A stretch of 64,000 nt of DNA from Membranipora membranacea (GCA_914767715.1 OU612067.1:26944162-27008161); one strand, 5' to 3'; shown: positions 1 through 13,850, counted from the first letter of the stretch. Notes: a model not told the origin generated them from the sequence alone. Numbers and translations are program-made.

Positions 1-1883
1 AAGCTACACTAGACTTGTTAACCTGCCTATGATTGTACGTCTTATTCCACCACAAATCTACCTTAGAAGAATGGTTTTATGGTCATGAAAGGTTAAAATG
101 TAGAGCAAATTCATGAAAAGCCAGTCCTTAGAAACAAAATCTTCTCTTAGCCCCTTCATGTATGCCTTTTCAGCAAACTCTGAAAATGCAACATCTTCAG
201 AATATTTACCTGCTGTAACCTAAATTTTTCTTAAATAGGAGGGAGAAAAGTTTTCTCTCCTGTTATGAAGTCCGAAGACATGATACATAAATTCAGCGGA
301 ATATACCTTTATATCTCAATATTTTCCTGTAGCCTATGATTGCTCATATTTGAACTACAGATGCAGGCCATGGAGAAAATCTTTTGGGAACGAAAGGTTA
401 ATTTTACATGACTTCTATGAACCTAGAACAAACAGAGGTAAGCTTTCGTGTAAAAAATCAATAGAATATGAGCATACATACAGATAATCATCATCAGGCT
501 GTCAATCAATACTCATCATTGCATTCAGTTTTCACAGTGAGTCAAGCCACTATTAAACCAGGGAGTAACTTTACTTGATTAAACCTAGCTAGGACTTAGG
601 AGTTAGTTTACTCCAGACCATAGGGGATGACTCTATGCTCCAGACCAGTCCTTGACTAAATCCAAATTAGCTCTTCATTGACCAATGCGATATATGTTAT
701 GTGAATAAATGCTCATATTTTTTTTTGCATTACACTCACAGGTCTATTCCAAAACCTTGGTCTCTGGCAATGTTTGACCAGGATTTGAGTTGACCAAGGA
801 GTTAGGGACTCCTTGGTTTGACTCCTGGTTTGACTGAGCTTCTACTTTTTTTTATTTTAAAGAAAAAACCAGGACCCCAGACATCATTACCAGGTTTTTG
901 GGTAAACCTGTGGTGACACTTCTCCTGTCAGTTGATTAATAATTTTAGTGCATATTGTGATACGTAGTTAATTCAATAACAAGTAGTTCAACTTAGCCCA
1001 ATACTAAGGTTTTAATCAGTATGAAGTAAGGCTGAGATGTAAATTAATATTTACCAGAAAGACAGATGCTGAGGTTGTCAGTCTGTAGGCCCTATGTCCA
1101 GGTGAGAGAATGATTGGAATGGATACCAATGGTGTATGATTTGTGTGTAACCTTGTTAGGTCACATAGATTAAGCCTGTGGAAAGTAATGGCCTGTAAAC
1201 CATCTGAATGAGCTAGATATGAGTACCGTGAGAGGCAAGTAAGTAACCATGTTAAGGTCAGTTAAGTGAGCAAGTTAGTAGTAATGGCTCGTAAACCATC
1301 TGTATGTGTGCTCAATATAAGTAGTGGAGTACCACCTTTCATGGGTTTTCCGGCTAAGCCGGCGGCATCCCAGACTGCCAGTCAGGGTTTTCCGACTATG
1401 TGTCAGCGACAGCCCGGAACACGCCAGTTCCCAGAGCTATGGAAATGTTTGCAAGCCACCTTTTCTAAGTTTTAACTTAAATAGTGTGATATTGTACTGG
1501 CTGGATGATATAATTACTGGAATAAATACAGTTGAGAATAACAGTCAGGAATTATGATGATGACTCAGTAACTATCAATGCAGAAAGCCTTAGTTGGGTG
1601 TAATAACATTTTAATTACTACAAGTTGTGTGTAAAAGTATCTCACATATACCTCTGTAAGTATGATATCAATTAGTTGGAAGTAACTCCTTGGAATACAC
1701 CGACATAATTATTTACTCAGGAAGGGGAGGTGGGGGTGTGAAGCTGCTTTCCAAGACAAATCAAGGAGTTCTCATAATTTAAATGATACAATGCAAAAAC
1801 ATGCTAATAAATTTTGTCTCTATTATCATATACTTGTGGGCCATTTGATTTGATTTACCATACATGACATAAGTTGAAAATTC
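1..1883. other. upstream non-coding region
   Basis: I recognise no gene in this stretch. It holds an imperfect direct duplication: about 30 bases near 1184-1214 recur near 1280-1312. It also has a short palindrome at 794-816 (CCAAGGAGT, 4-base loop, reverse complement), and a GC-richer island at about 1325-1460 whose composition differs from the surrounding AT-rich DNA. One exon-like segment at 361-437 (acceptor before it, GTAAGC after it, open in one frame) is unassigned and is treated as a finding. Confidence 0.5.
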
Positions 1884-1913
1884 TATGGTAAGGAGAGAAG
1901 GGTTGGTTGTGGG

Positions 1914-2135
1914 TTATAGGCTGGTTCGGGCAAATGTTTTTCTACCAAAACTTTTCCTCATTTCTCCAAGAAGAGTGACTTCACAATCTATTTGGACAAT
2001 AGGGCTATATACAAATTCAATGCTTCTTTCATACCTCTTGAAAATTTTGATAAATGTTATAGAGTTAAATCTTTCTGAATCAAACTCCTCTGCAATTTTC
2101 ATCCTGGTACCTATAACTTTGAGGTTTGTTACCAT
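1914..2135 (-). CDS. possible small divergent ORF, 73 aa, unknown
   Basis: This is an uninterrupted 73-codon reading frame whose ATG lies 145 bp upstream of the GTF3C3 start on the opposite strand. The start context is favourable (A at -3, G at +4). The predicted product is basic and mixed in character, with several Lys/Arg and acidic residues (for example the stretch EEFDSERFNSITFIKIFKRY) and no signal peptide or membrane segment. I do not recognise the family. The overlapping plus-strand frame at 1885-2277 is hydrophobic and looks like an antisense shadow. The frame could simply be chance. The head-to-head position beside a housekeeping gene is the main circumstantial support for a real small gene. 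Confidence 0.28.
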   Translation of the reverse strand: MVTNLKVIGTRMKIAEEFDSERFNSITFIKIFKRYERSIEFVYSPIVQIDCEVTLLGEMRKSFGRKTFARTSL

Positions 2136-2280
2136 CTTCTCGACCTGTCAGAGTTACTTGATCAAACTGAAACTGATCACATTATCAGGCTCTGTGTATT
2201 ATATTTTATTATTTATTCTATCGATTTGCTCAGCAGAAAAACTACTGACACAGGCTCGAGATAGGCAAAAATACTAATTT

Positions 2281-5200
2281 ATGATGGCTGACGCATACAG
2301 TGAGAATGAGAGCCAAGATGAAGGTGACTATGGAGGGATAAGCGCAAATACGCTGAGGTTTATTGGAGGTAAGATTGATATGGGCCTGGTATAAAGTTGA
2401 TTTGGCAATTACTGGACAATTTGTCGCATGTGTTTTGCAATCAATCTGATGAGATATAAGAGTAAAGAGTTTGGTGGAATATTACATTATCAAATGTGAA
2501 AAATAATGCCTTTGCACCTATGAATACAATTAAAAGAATGTTTTTTCATTTCTTTTGTCAATATTTTATATTAATGGCCTGTTGTCATTTAGAAATGTAT
2601 CCATTCCTATACCCATCTTCAAATTCCGACAGTTAACCCACAAGACCATGCAAGCACATCAGCAGGCTCAGCTAATCCGACTAGAATCGATGAAGTCATT
2701 AAAATGCTGATGGCAACTCAGGCCAGCAACAGTGCTGCTAATTCAGGTGACTGACTGTACTCTGTTATATTGTTTTTTACCGATCCTCGTCTATGTTCTC
2801 TCTAGGCCTTATTCCCTAACCAATTTGACATGATTTGAAATTTGACATGTTGCAGCTTTAGCCTAATTTTTATAGGATATGTTTGTAGACAGCTCCTTTA
2901 TCTTCCCCATACGCTACTGATTGTTAAGCGATTCTGTATCATGGAAGATCATAACAGAATGAATCAAAACATTTAATCTGGCTCAAAGGATGTCCCCATC
3001 CACATTGGTTTACGCTTTTTGGTTTGTAGGTTTGTAACGTGCTAGGTCTACTTGCTCTCATAATATGTACTATATATCATTAGAAGAAGTAGACTACCTA
3101 GAATATTTATTAGGATTTGTGTCCTCTCTGACATAAACAAGACAACTAACCACAGATATTTATAGATGAGTGAAACATGTCTGACACTGAACAAGCCTTT
3201 GGCTGTCAAACTAAGATTGAAGGAATGCATTTCTTATCTTTGTCTCCAAAATTTTGTAAAGCAGTATGTTTAAAGGTTGTTACTGGGAGGTAGATCAATA
3301 CCTAAGGTGAAAGCTGGCAGTTTTTCCCTGGATTCAGGTGTTGACAGAAATTAAGATCATACTGGTGGCATTTTTCCACACAAAAAGCCATTATGTATAT
3401 TTCACTCTCAATCCATGAATACAATTTAGTGTAACCACCAGTTAACTGTTTGTAGCCTCAGTAGTCCCTTCAGCAGCTGATCTCAATGAATCACCTACAA
3501 AGGGGCGTAGAAGGGGTGCTAAGAGTAAGCTACCGAGGGAGCTTCAGGGTCTGATGGGGGAGGCCAATATGAAATTTGCTCGAGGGGAATATGAAGAGGT
3601 GATGATGATGTGTCAAGAAATCATCAAATCAGGTAAAATACTGTTGATATAAGGTTTGGTTGATCGGTTGATTGTGTGATTAATTTATTGACAGGGTGAA
3701 TGATGGTTACGCACTGAATGTTTTATTTTTAGAAACATGCCGGTATGAAATAGTGATATTGACTGCTCAGAGTTCATTTGACTCACTCTTAACCTCCATG
3801 TCAGGCATTACACAAAGCTGGATATTCCTGTTTTTACAATGTTATGGTCGAGCTCTTAATGAAAGCCTGCAGTTCTCACATGAAATTGCTATGAGCTATT
3901 CAAACACATTTTATTTTTATGCTTGTCAAAATGTTCATTTATTGTTGTGTCATATGATGATGTTATTATTGCAGCTCCGACAGCTCCAGAGCCATATCAG
4001 ACTCTAAGTATGCTACACGAGGAGATGGGAGACTCCGACAACGCCTACCAGGTAATGTCAAGGTCCAAAAGTTGATTGGATTTATGGAAAACTACTTGAA
4101 CACTTTTAGTGACCCTGTGTTTAATTTGAAGAAACCATCAATTGTAGGAAAGCTCTGATATTTATAAATGGATGATTTTGTTTGCCAAAGCTGCAATAAC
4201 TTTTTTCTTTGATATTTCTACTTCAAATTGTGCGGATAGCTCATCAACAAAAATACATCCAATTATTCTACACATGAAGTTTTCTATATTAGCTTGTGGG
4301 CACCATGTTGGACCACCACCACCACCACCAACCACCACGCAAAATTGTAGCATATAACTTGCACTGTTCTTTAATTCAATGGTGACTTTTATATTTTTTT
4401 AGTTTGGTCTAGTTGCTGCTCATTTGGATCCAAGGAATTCACAGGAGTGGCTTCGCCTAGCTGAGATGTCTATGGAAGCTGGAAATCTAAGAGAATGTGC
4501 TAAGTGTTACTGGCAGGGTAAGCCTGCTCACTTCACTGACACATTGTATTTTACTCCGCATTCAAAAGCTAATCAATCAGGCAGTGATGAGATAGAGAGC
4601 AATTTTAATTGATTATCAATGTCAATAGTTGGTTTTTTTGAGGATATCATGCTGAATTGTATCATAACAGTGTATTACAATATCTGTAGTTGCTAAGTAT
4701 GACAGAGAGAATACGTCAGCGATGTTAGAGTCAGCACAGATAGAGTTACAGCTGGGTGAATATAAGAAGGCTGCAGAAGTTCTCGACTGGATTCTGGACA
4801 GTAAAAACGCTAACTCTGACTCAACACTATATATGAGTGTCACTAAAGAGCTCGCTAAGGTAAATACAGTCTGAAAACATAGACTCTACTCTATACATGA
4901 GTGTTAAACAAGAGCTTGCTAAGATCAGTTAACACTATTGTCTGCTATATCACAAATTTCATAAAAAGAGTGCGCATTTTACCTGAGAAAGATATATATC
5001 TTATTTATGAAAACATCAAAATCTTAGATTCTAAGGTCCAATATAGCAACAGCTAGTTTTCTTTTGTTACCTCTTTTTAACTTCGGATTATTTTGAATGT
5101 GATATTGATTTATAGACCTGATTTTTTGTAGTTACAACATTCAAGAGGGAAGAGAGATACTGCTATTCAAGTGTTAGAGAAAGCTATAGATGTCCATCCC

Positions 5201-8200
5201 GAGTTCATCACCAGTGAAGGTGAGCTAATAATAGTATCTCCCAGTTAGTTTTATTGATAGATAGCACAAATACTTTGTAAAAGTATGGTCATGCATACAG
5301 GTATAAAATCAAGATCACGCTCTGTGTGAAAATTACTCTTATTCAAATCTAGTTGCCTCATTTTATTGCTATAGGGTACCCAAACACAAGGTACCCAATG
5401 ACAAAGGACCTAATGTGGAGTTTTTGATAGAAGTAAGAAGCTTTATTGTTGTCACCCTTGGGTGTCTGACTCAGTGAGAAGAGAGATTTTGATCTACTCC
5501 ACACTGTTGATCAGAGTTATTGAGTCATGGGTGTACTGTCATTTCCCCTCACCTGCTCGTATTGGTTGATAACTTCTTTAATCTCACAAATGTGTTTAAT
5601 AAATTTATATTTATTGCTCTTCTTAGAGGTTAACCTGCTGGCTGAGTTTTATGTAGGAGAGAATAATTATCAGTCTGTTATAAGTGTGCTGACTAATCAC
5701 TGTGGAGTTATCTGTAGTCTCGAGAGGTCAGTTCTTATCTTACTCAAAATGATGATTTTAGCATGTTGAAATTTTATCTTTATTTTTTCTTACCTCAATG
5801 ATTAACAAGATAACTGGGGGTTCCCCTATAGGAGGGGGGCGACTAATACGTCATTTCCTGGTTAACCCCCAATAAGTTAGAAATAAAACGTAAGTTGCTG
5901 GAGAACAGCATGGGCAGGGAAAGAACTTTATAGGAGGAAATTCGGCCTCGATACTTCAGAAATGGCGGAAAATTTTGGTAAATGTGTACTGATAACTCGT
6001 ATCACCATCTTCTCCACATAGAAAGTTTGAGCGCTGACCTGTATAAGCAATGATTGGTATCTTCGTCTTGTCTTTCAAAATTTTTTAAGCATAGAATTCA
6101 AATTCACTACAACGGACCCAAAAAGTAATAATAATCCTTTACTGATCCATCATCTGGCTGTTCAATTTGTAGTAATTGACAATATCTTTCAAGGCTCATC
6201 TAATTTTGTTAAATACAAGTAATATTATAGAGTTTGACTCAATTGTCCTGCATAGGGTTGTTTCTCCATTATTGATAAGTTTTGATACTTTTGATTTCTT
6301 GATATTTGAGTGACTTGATAGTTTTTACATTATAGTGATGTTGTATCCATACCCCGAGAGTTACCTCTGGACCTCAGGAGTAAACTTGTCATATCTCTGT
6401 GTTTCTCCGGAGCTAAAGAGAAGACTGTTAAGGTATATCTCCTCATCTCAAACCATGGTAACAAATATTATAATGACAATGATATATGAAGAGAGGTAAA
6501 TAGATAGGTTTTTTGGCGCTCATCACAACTTGTAAACTACTGAGTAAGAAGGAAGATACATCATTCACTGCTCAACGTGAAATGATGTTTCGAGGCCCTC
6601 TATATCAAAATTATCATGGCCCACCCAGTAGCATAAAGCCATCACATGTTTTGATGAGCATCCCATCCCTTCTCTTCTAACCTTCAATGTGTTTTCACAT
6701 AATATTTATGTATTATGAAACATTCTGTGTGTACTCCCTGTTACATAGAGGTACTTGTTACACTTGTAGGAAACTCTGAGAGAGTTTGAGGATGAGGATA
6801 TAGCTGATGTAGGCGACCTACTTATCGATATGTCCGAGTCTCTACAGGATAACGGATATCATACTATAGCTTTACCTCTACTACAGAAATTAGTACATAC
6901 TGAGAAATACAGTCAGGTAAGGCCATAGAGTGAGATTATATAACATCTCCATGGGTAAGATGGCTTATATCCATGCTCATGCTCCATTATCCCGAGCTGA
7001 CATCGAGACTTCACTATAACCATATGCATCTCTGATTGTTGATGCTTATTTAGTATATGTACTAAACATGGTTGGACATAAATTTTGATATGATACAGTA
7101 CAACACTTCAAGCACCATTTGGTGTGTACTGATTGAAAAGGGTATGTATGTATGCTGAATGCTGGCCTACTGGTCTTCTTTAGTCACTATATTGAACATA
7201 ATTAAGTCAGCCCTTTAGATCAGCGCATATGGACTTATTTACTTATGATCATCTATAGGCGGCAGTATGGTTGAAGTACTCGGAGTGTTTGAGTGCTTTA
7301 GGACGTATACGTGAGGCATCTGATGCTTATGGTATAGTGGTAGAGATGGCACCTAATCATGTATCAGCTCGGGTACAGCTATCACTTCTACAGCAACAGC
7401 TTGGCCTGGATAAGGAAGCTCTCAATACTCTCGCTGAGGGCGGAGGTGGGTAGGATACAGCGATTTGAATAAATAGAAAATAATATGTGGTCCGCACAAC
7501 TTTAAGACCTAGATACAGCACTGCAGAAACCAAAATTTGAATGCAAAATGTATATTGATGATATATGTATGAGCAACCAGCGATTCTTAAAAAACAGCCA
7601 ACCAAACGATAATAAATTGTTGTTCTGTCAGTTGTTATAGAGTTTCCATATGCTGTAAACTTCTAATCTGCTTTCTATTTCTGACATTTATCCCAACCTT
7701 ATTTGCCGGTAGGCCTACTGGAAATGGTTTGGCCGTAGAACCTGTACAATTTTGGACAAGCTGACAAAGAAAATGACTTCACTGTGAAAATTTTATCATA
7801 TTGACTTGGTCATCTTATGGTGATATGAATGTAAAAAATATACATGGGCATCGGCAAAACTAAATCTGTCTCTGTACCTATAGAAAGCTGTTGTGATATC
7901 CATAAGGTTGTGATTTATTTCATTTCACAATAATAACTTGTAGTGTCAGCGAGCTCGGTGAGGAATGATTGGTCAGGATTAGAAGGTAAGGAGCCTCGTC
8001 TTCTGCTCCATACATGTCTGGTCTTATTATCTCAGGATAAACTAGAGGACTTCTTCAGATATGTACAGTATCTACTGTTCGGACAACTACCACCTCATAT
8101 AGTCATCGAACATGAACCAGGTACTGAGTAAGCTATGTGCTGTTATACTGGAAAATATGGTTACATGTTGGCGGATTCTCGTTTTATCAATGGAGATTAA

Positions 8201-11200
8201 ACTGGTGTTTTTGGGTCTAAATTTTAATATATAATTTTCAGGACTATTACTTGGGAGTGTGATCTTGGCATCCGATTGATGTAATTTGAATGATAAGGCA
8301 GGCAGTTTCCTTCCTATCTGTCCCTTACTCGATCAGAACATAGGTCAGGTTCTTGCGTGTCAAATATGGCTCATGTTGATCCAATACTTTCCAATGAATG
8401 TATGGTGTTTACTAAACTTTGGATTTGTTTGTAATGATTTGAGGGATGTGCAGAGCACCTTTTTATCTTGAATTATATGTCACTGTAAGCCTTAATATTC
8501 ATGAGCCTTAAATTCCTGAGCTAGATCACGGAAATGTCTGCTTCTGTTACAGTCCTGATGACATTAAGAGCTTTGAAGAGTCGAATGGCTTATCTCAGAA
8601 AACTTTTACCTGATTTTGATAAGAACTACGCCATACGTGAGTTACCTATCAGTGACCACCATCAGCCAACCTACCATTAATTCACATCCATATTTTAATT
8701 TATCTGTAATGATCGATCAATGAGCTAAATTTTACATACTGTGCATCAGGAGAAACCTGCCAAATCTAGCCTATGGTCTTCAAGGTTTTATTGGGACAAT
8801 AAACTATAACTATTATACCTCTGTCCAAGCACCACAGTGTTTATAGAAATTTATCACTACCAACAACCTAAAGCATGGCTTCTTTGGTGCCTATTTTGCT
8901 CTAGCTGGCCCTATATTAATAACGTGATAAGTTAAGTTAGTTTTATAATTACCAATTTTTACTTATTTACTTTTAAGCGCCAGCAAAAACAGGAGATTCA
9001 GAGAACGCACTCAAGGATCCGGAATGTTGGGACTTATACTTACAGGTAAAACTTGTCTTTTTGTTTCAGTCTTTTTGTTTTTATTCCAGTGCCTGTGTGT
9101 AGCACAAACATTACTATGAACATCTAGTAATGCAGCATTTTACGTTACATCATTTTTACATATCTGCCTCCCCCTACACCCTTCACTGACTAATAACAGA
9201 ACACTCAGCAGTTTTTTGTGACTCACACTTGATTGATATTTGGGTTATTCCATTACCAGCCACAGCCGAGGTGTTTTGACATACTCTGTAATTGAATGCC
9301 CGTACCAGCAACCCAGGTAGAGGTTGCATGTTAGGTTATTGATGAAAGTGGAGTCCTTACAGCAGCATGTGTCAGCTATAGAGTTGTCCTATCCTGGATC
9401 AAGCTGACACAGTACAGTACGTGTACATGTTCCCATTTTGATTATGTTTGATATTCATATTTTAGTTTTCCTTTGTTTGTTATGTAGGCATGTGATGTGG
9501 CGAGCAAACATAAAAGGTATGATACATTATTCGTACTGTCTAAGAGTGCATTCTGCTCTCAAATGTTCTTCTCAAAGAAAAACTGGTGTGAGGTGAGTTT
9601 ACATTTACTTTTAAATTGAATTACTTTTTAAGTATTTGAAATACTTTTCCAACTCTTTCCCTGTTTCATTATATATTATGTAGTTTACCTTACACAGTCC
9701 CAAGACATTTCTGCAATATTGAATCTCATCTATTTTCCCACGCCGGGGGGCCGTCGGGCGGGGGCAAAAGGCTGGGGTGCTCAGACTAATTTTGTCTGCA
9801 CACCAATTCACAGACCCTCTTATCGAACTTTCTTTATGCTTCTTATTACTTTCATGTTTTGTTTCGATTTTATATAGGAGGTAGACTTCAAAGTTGTCTG
9901 CTCTCATGTATTACTGCACCACGGTGGGTCGTCATTTGATCTCTTCAGGGAACACGTTATGAGGGTAAGTGATAACACTGGGAGACGCCTTTAGGGTGCA
10001 CAGAGTCTCTCTGTACATTCTCCATTCCTGATATGTAGTTGAGAGCGCTTATCCTCAGTTTCAAAAGTCAATTTCTACATTTGCAACCTCTGAAACAGTA
10101 AATCTGAGACATTCAAAGTCTATTGCCATAGCTAAATACTAATCTTTTATAGCTAATGCTTCGATTATGTCATATTTGCTATGATATTACTAGCCATCTA
10201 TTTTGTAAATCTAGTGTTTCTCTAATCTATAGAAGTCCATAAAATTAGATCCTAAGGCAGATTTGAGGCATACTATTACCGTCTTGTTGAGCATTCTCTT
10301 GGTCCTTCGCCTATCTGGTCTTTATATTTCCCATTGCTTATTTCAAATTTCTGCCCATGCTAAAGAATTAAACTCTGTATTGCTATTGGTAGATGGTGCA
10401 ATCTCCAGACGCGACAGAGAATCAGATCATGAATCTGTTCTCTATGATAACTTCTATATGTCCTCATGATGTCAGGTTCTGTAGGTTCAGTATGAGGCTT
10501 CTCAAAAGGGTATGTATGTGTTATATAACCATAGTGGAGTATTTTTGTAAGCCGCTCAATGAGATCTTTTTTTTTTATTGCTAGCCAACATTTACTTGAC
10601 CCCTATCCAGCCTTTATCAGACTTGCACCTTGTATGGCAAAAGTTAGACAGCCCTAAACTATCTCAACTTTACTCTAGCCAATATTCAAAAGTCTAGGGT
10701 AAAGCAAAGACATCAAATCAAAAAAGGAGTAAGATTCTATCCTTGTTTATGATTCGTTGATAATTTTTGTGTTTTTGATGTTGTAGTTTCCGACGTGTAT
10801 AGGAATGAACTTTGCTCATGGTCACGCATCTATCATCTTCTCCTCTTATAGAGCTGCAATCAGTAAGTTAAACTATCAAAACAGATAATATTATTTTATA
10901 TCATACCAAGGTGTCCAGAAATGTGGGGACGTGACACTATATTTGAATAAATAAGCAGATTCCGGTGCCTTTACGGCCATGTTTTATGTACATGTCCATG
11001 TAGGACAGGACCATCCTGTGAATTTTTATGTAGTGAAACAGAAACAATCGACTTGTTTCTCTTGACAACTAGAACATAATATATTCATTTTTCAAAGTAG
11101 TTATTTGATAAAGGAGGAGATAAAGTTGTCAATACAAGAACCTTTGACAACAGCATGTCAAATTACATCATTACAGATAAATTCTTTTATATATATAACA

Positions 11201-12075
11201 GCTACCAACCCCAAATATTATTTTATTCGATAGATCAGTACATTACCGCGTATAAGCTCATCGGGGAGGACAATCCCTCTCCTATTCTCTGCCTTCTCAT
11301 AGGCGTCTGCTTTCTCAACATTGTATGTATGAAGTTTACTACACAGCGAGCTACACTAGCAGTACAAGGGGTCTGCTTCCTCGATCGCTATATGAAAGTA
11401 CGAGGTCACTGCCAAGAGGTGTATTACAATCTCGGTAAGCACAAAAATAGCCTGAGTTCTGAGTACTTAGATTTGAGTTCAGAGAAGTACCTATGATAGT
11501 CTGGGTTGGTTGTTTTCAGGATTTCCATAGGAGTCCCTAGGTGTTGATTACAAAGTGTCAAAAGTTATCTAATGGCAATTGTTTATGAAAAACTTATAGA
11601 CAAAACACACAAAGATATGTTTGGACTATGAATCCGGTCCGACAAGGATATTGTCCTGGATTTATCACCAACACCGGATCTTTATGTGTGCATGTGATAT
11701 AAATTCATCGCAAAAAATAATGCTTTGGGTTTGTTTTGACAACCTGCCTCATGTCACTTTTTGTAATAGAATAACTTTTTTATCTATCGATTAACACACA
11801 TCTCGTACCGCTGGTTTATTTCAAGCTTTCAACAAAATCCTTGCGGCGTGTAATCACTTTTCAAACATATTACTTCAGGTCGAGCTATGCAGCAGATATC
11901 TATAAACTCAGCAGCAGTATACTACTATAAGAAGTGTATAGACACTCCACCAGCTGTAGAGGGAGATAACTTTGACTTAACATGTGAGGCAGCGTTCAAT
12001 CTATCGCTCATATATAAGGCTAGCGGATCGCATGAACTAGCCGAACATGTTCTACAAACCCATTGTGTGGTGTAG
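2281..12075 (+). CDS. GTF3C3: General transcription factor 3C polypeptide 3 (TFIIIC TPR subunit)
   Basis: This is a subunit of TFIIIC, which binds A/B boxes of tRNA and 5S genes and recruits TFIIIB for RNA polymerase III; it acts in the nucleus. Exons: 2281-2368, 2633-2746, 3456-3632, 3975-4051, 4403-4517, 4690-4859, 5132-5219, 5627-5726, 6336-6432, 6770-6916, 7259-7445, 7944-8120, 8553-8636, 8978-9045, 9488-9592, 9878-9964, 10393-10509, 10787-10862, 11234-11434, 11879-12075. All join in phase to give 823 aa (human about 886). Recognisable blocks are KLPRELQGLMGEANMKFARG (about residue 90), the TPR stretch EWLRLAEMSMEAGN, a central TPR with LSLLQQQLG, QGVCFLDRYMKVRG, and the C-terminal AAFNLSLIYKASGSHELAEH. 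TPR repeats run from about residue 90 to the end. A TAA in frame at 2275-2277 supports the start. The acidic N-terminus is shorter than in human. The gene is tail-to-tail with the DIPK1-like gene. The ends of the shortest exons are slightly less certain. Confidence 0.95.
4884..4926 (+). repeat. decayed partial copy of GTF3C3 exon 6
   Basis: About 25 bp after the donor of exon 6 the intron contains an imperfect copy of the end of that exon. Shared words include ACTCTA, CTATA, ATGAGTGT and AAGAGCT/CTTGCTAAG, matching 4813-4859. The copy has small indels and lacks the GT donor (GAT instead). It looks like a local tandem duplication that has decayed. Confidence 0.6.
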
Positions 12076-12389
12076 CCAATGAGTTTATCCGAAACTGTGT
12101 AACCAAGGTGATGCAATAGATTTTAACAATATAGGAGTTATCGTTTCTCTGTATCAGGGAGGACAACTCCGATAGCTGAAATCTCGATCATCAGATTCTT
12201 AGTGTGAGCATTTAGAATATTTTTATGCAATAGACTGCAAATGTGTTGCTCTGTCTGATGAATGCTTTTACATTTTTGCTTGTAAAAACAGTGTAAATAT
12301 TTGTAAAGATCGCTGTACAAATTAAAAGTGCTCAAAATAATCAATAGATTTGATCTGATGATTGAGGCCAGTCCAGGCTTGTGTTTTTA

Positions 12390-12528
12390 TAGTTTAAGTG
12401 CTCAAACGGTGCAAGATGCTGGTAGAGGCATCTCATTATCAACCACTTTCTCATCTCCGGAGATGAGAAAGTGTTTGATAATGAAATGCCTCTACCAGCA
12501 TCCCGCCACCGTTTGAGCACTTAAACTA
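12390..12528. mobile_element. 139-bp palindromic foldback element (MITE-like), family A
   Basis: The outer ends read TAGTTTAAGTGCTCAAAC and its reverse complement. The two arms pair over nearly 68 bp each, with only a few mismatches, and meet at a near-perfect centre, CTCATCTCCGGAGATGAG. The element has no coding capacity. Related but more decayed copies lie at 36463-36600 and about 32158-32215, inside RBM19 introns. The arm identity suggests a recent insertion. No clear target duplication is visible. Confidence 0.85.
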
Positions 12529-13814
12529 GTGTTATTATAAAGTTTGGAATTCTAACAGTAAGTGCAATCCAAGACTTTGATAAGTAAATAGTTCTGTGTC
12601 TGTTACAACTATGGCATTAGTAAAAGGTTGCAGTGTAAATAGAAGATGAAATTTCACTAAAACTTTTCCCTGTCCTCGGTAGGAATCATTATACTTTTTA
12701 TAAACTCAAAGGTGTCATCATCATACCATGTTAATCCCAACATCACAAATGAAACGGATTATGTTTTTTCATTTTTGTTTATTGCCTTTTCCATGAATAC
12801 AATAAAATTAAAAAAACAGCGTAATAGATAAAATAAAGTTGACATGATGCGACTGATATGGTAGTAAAAGGAAGATTCAAGCCGGTGGAAAGTTACTTTC
12901 ATGATATTTGATGACAATTACTGGGTCCCTCTGTCAGACTAAAAGTCGCTGAGCACCAATGAAACCGTGTTTAATTTAATTGATATTTTCAAGTTGAAAA
13001 AAGTGCTAGATTACAAAACATAATGTAGATGTGAAGAAGTCGTACAATACGTCTGTCAAAAAGAAATAAGTCTGTTAACCCCACTTTCTATTTTGTATAT
13101 TTGATGTGGCGTTCCGTTATCAACGGCCAATGATAACCACACCCTATGTATATACCTTAATCAGGATTCTAGAGAATTTAGGACACCATTAGTCAGCATC
13201 TAAACTCAACTGTTCGCATTCAGCAATTATAAAGACTATCCCTGCATGCAGAAAAATGGTCACAAAACACAACCTACCAACAAAACAAGTGATATATATA
13301 TAATCCAGATCTATAATAACAAGGCACCGTAACAACATGACAGCAAATAACAAGTGCTCTTTAAAACATTCTACATATTGCGTAAGGTAATGGAACAAAG
13401 TGTCAGTATAAAGATAATTTGTTTTAACAGAATTTCAGAAGATTTGTCTGACATGGTTTTGAGACTCCTTAATTTACAAAATAAAGAAAAATAGTGATTT
13501 ATTATTGAGTAACTATTCGCTGAGCAATTGAGAGGGGGCAACTCAACAAAGGAAGATTTTGGACATTTTCTTGTCAATGTAACTATAAACTCTGCTAGCT
13601 ATTACTGCTATAAGGCAAGACAATATGAGCAAGGACGTATGTGGACTTGTGAGATAGGTGTGACAGCAGTTTCTCTTTAGTTGAATATTTGAGTTATTCG
13701 ATATACACTGTTGGTAATTCTAACCTGACCAAATTGCATAACCAGCCGAAATATCTGTGACGCCAACCAAAACAATAAACCTGAGGTTTATCAAGCCAAG
13801 ACTATGATCTACCC

Positions 13815-13850
13815 AGGGAGGGTGGGAGGTATCCCAGCCTCCCCGCTCTA
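13815..13850. repeat. short GC-rich palindrome, family B
   Basis: The segment CAGGGAGGGTGGGAGG, a short TATCCCAG centre and a CCTCCC arm form a hairpin. The same words recur at 17274-17305 and 33419-33452, so this is a dispersed repeat, possibly the end of a non-autonomous element. Confidence 0.6.

Noticed and set aside
1885-2277. 130-codon plus-strand open frame
   Set aside because: Hydrophobic, no recognisable domain, runs antisense to a more protein-like frame and ends just before the GTF3C3 start.
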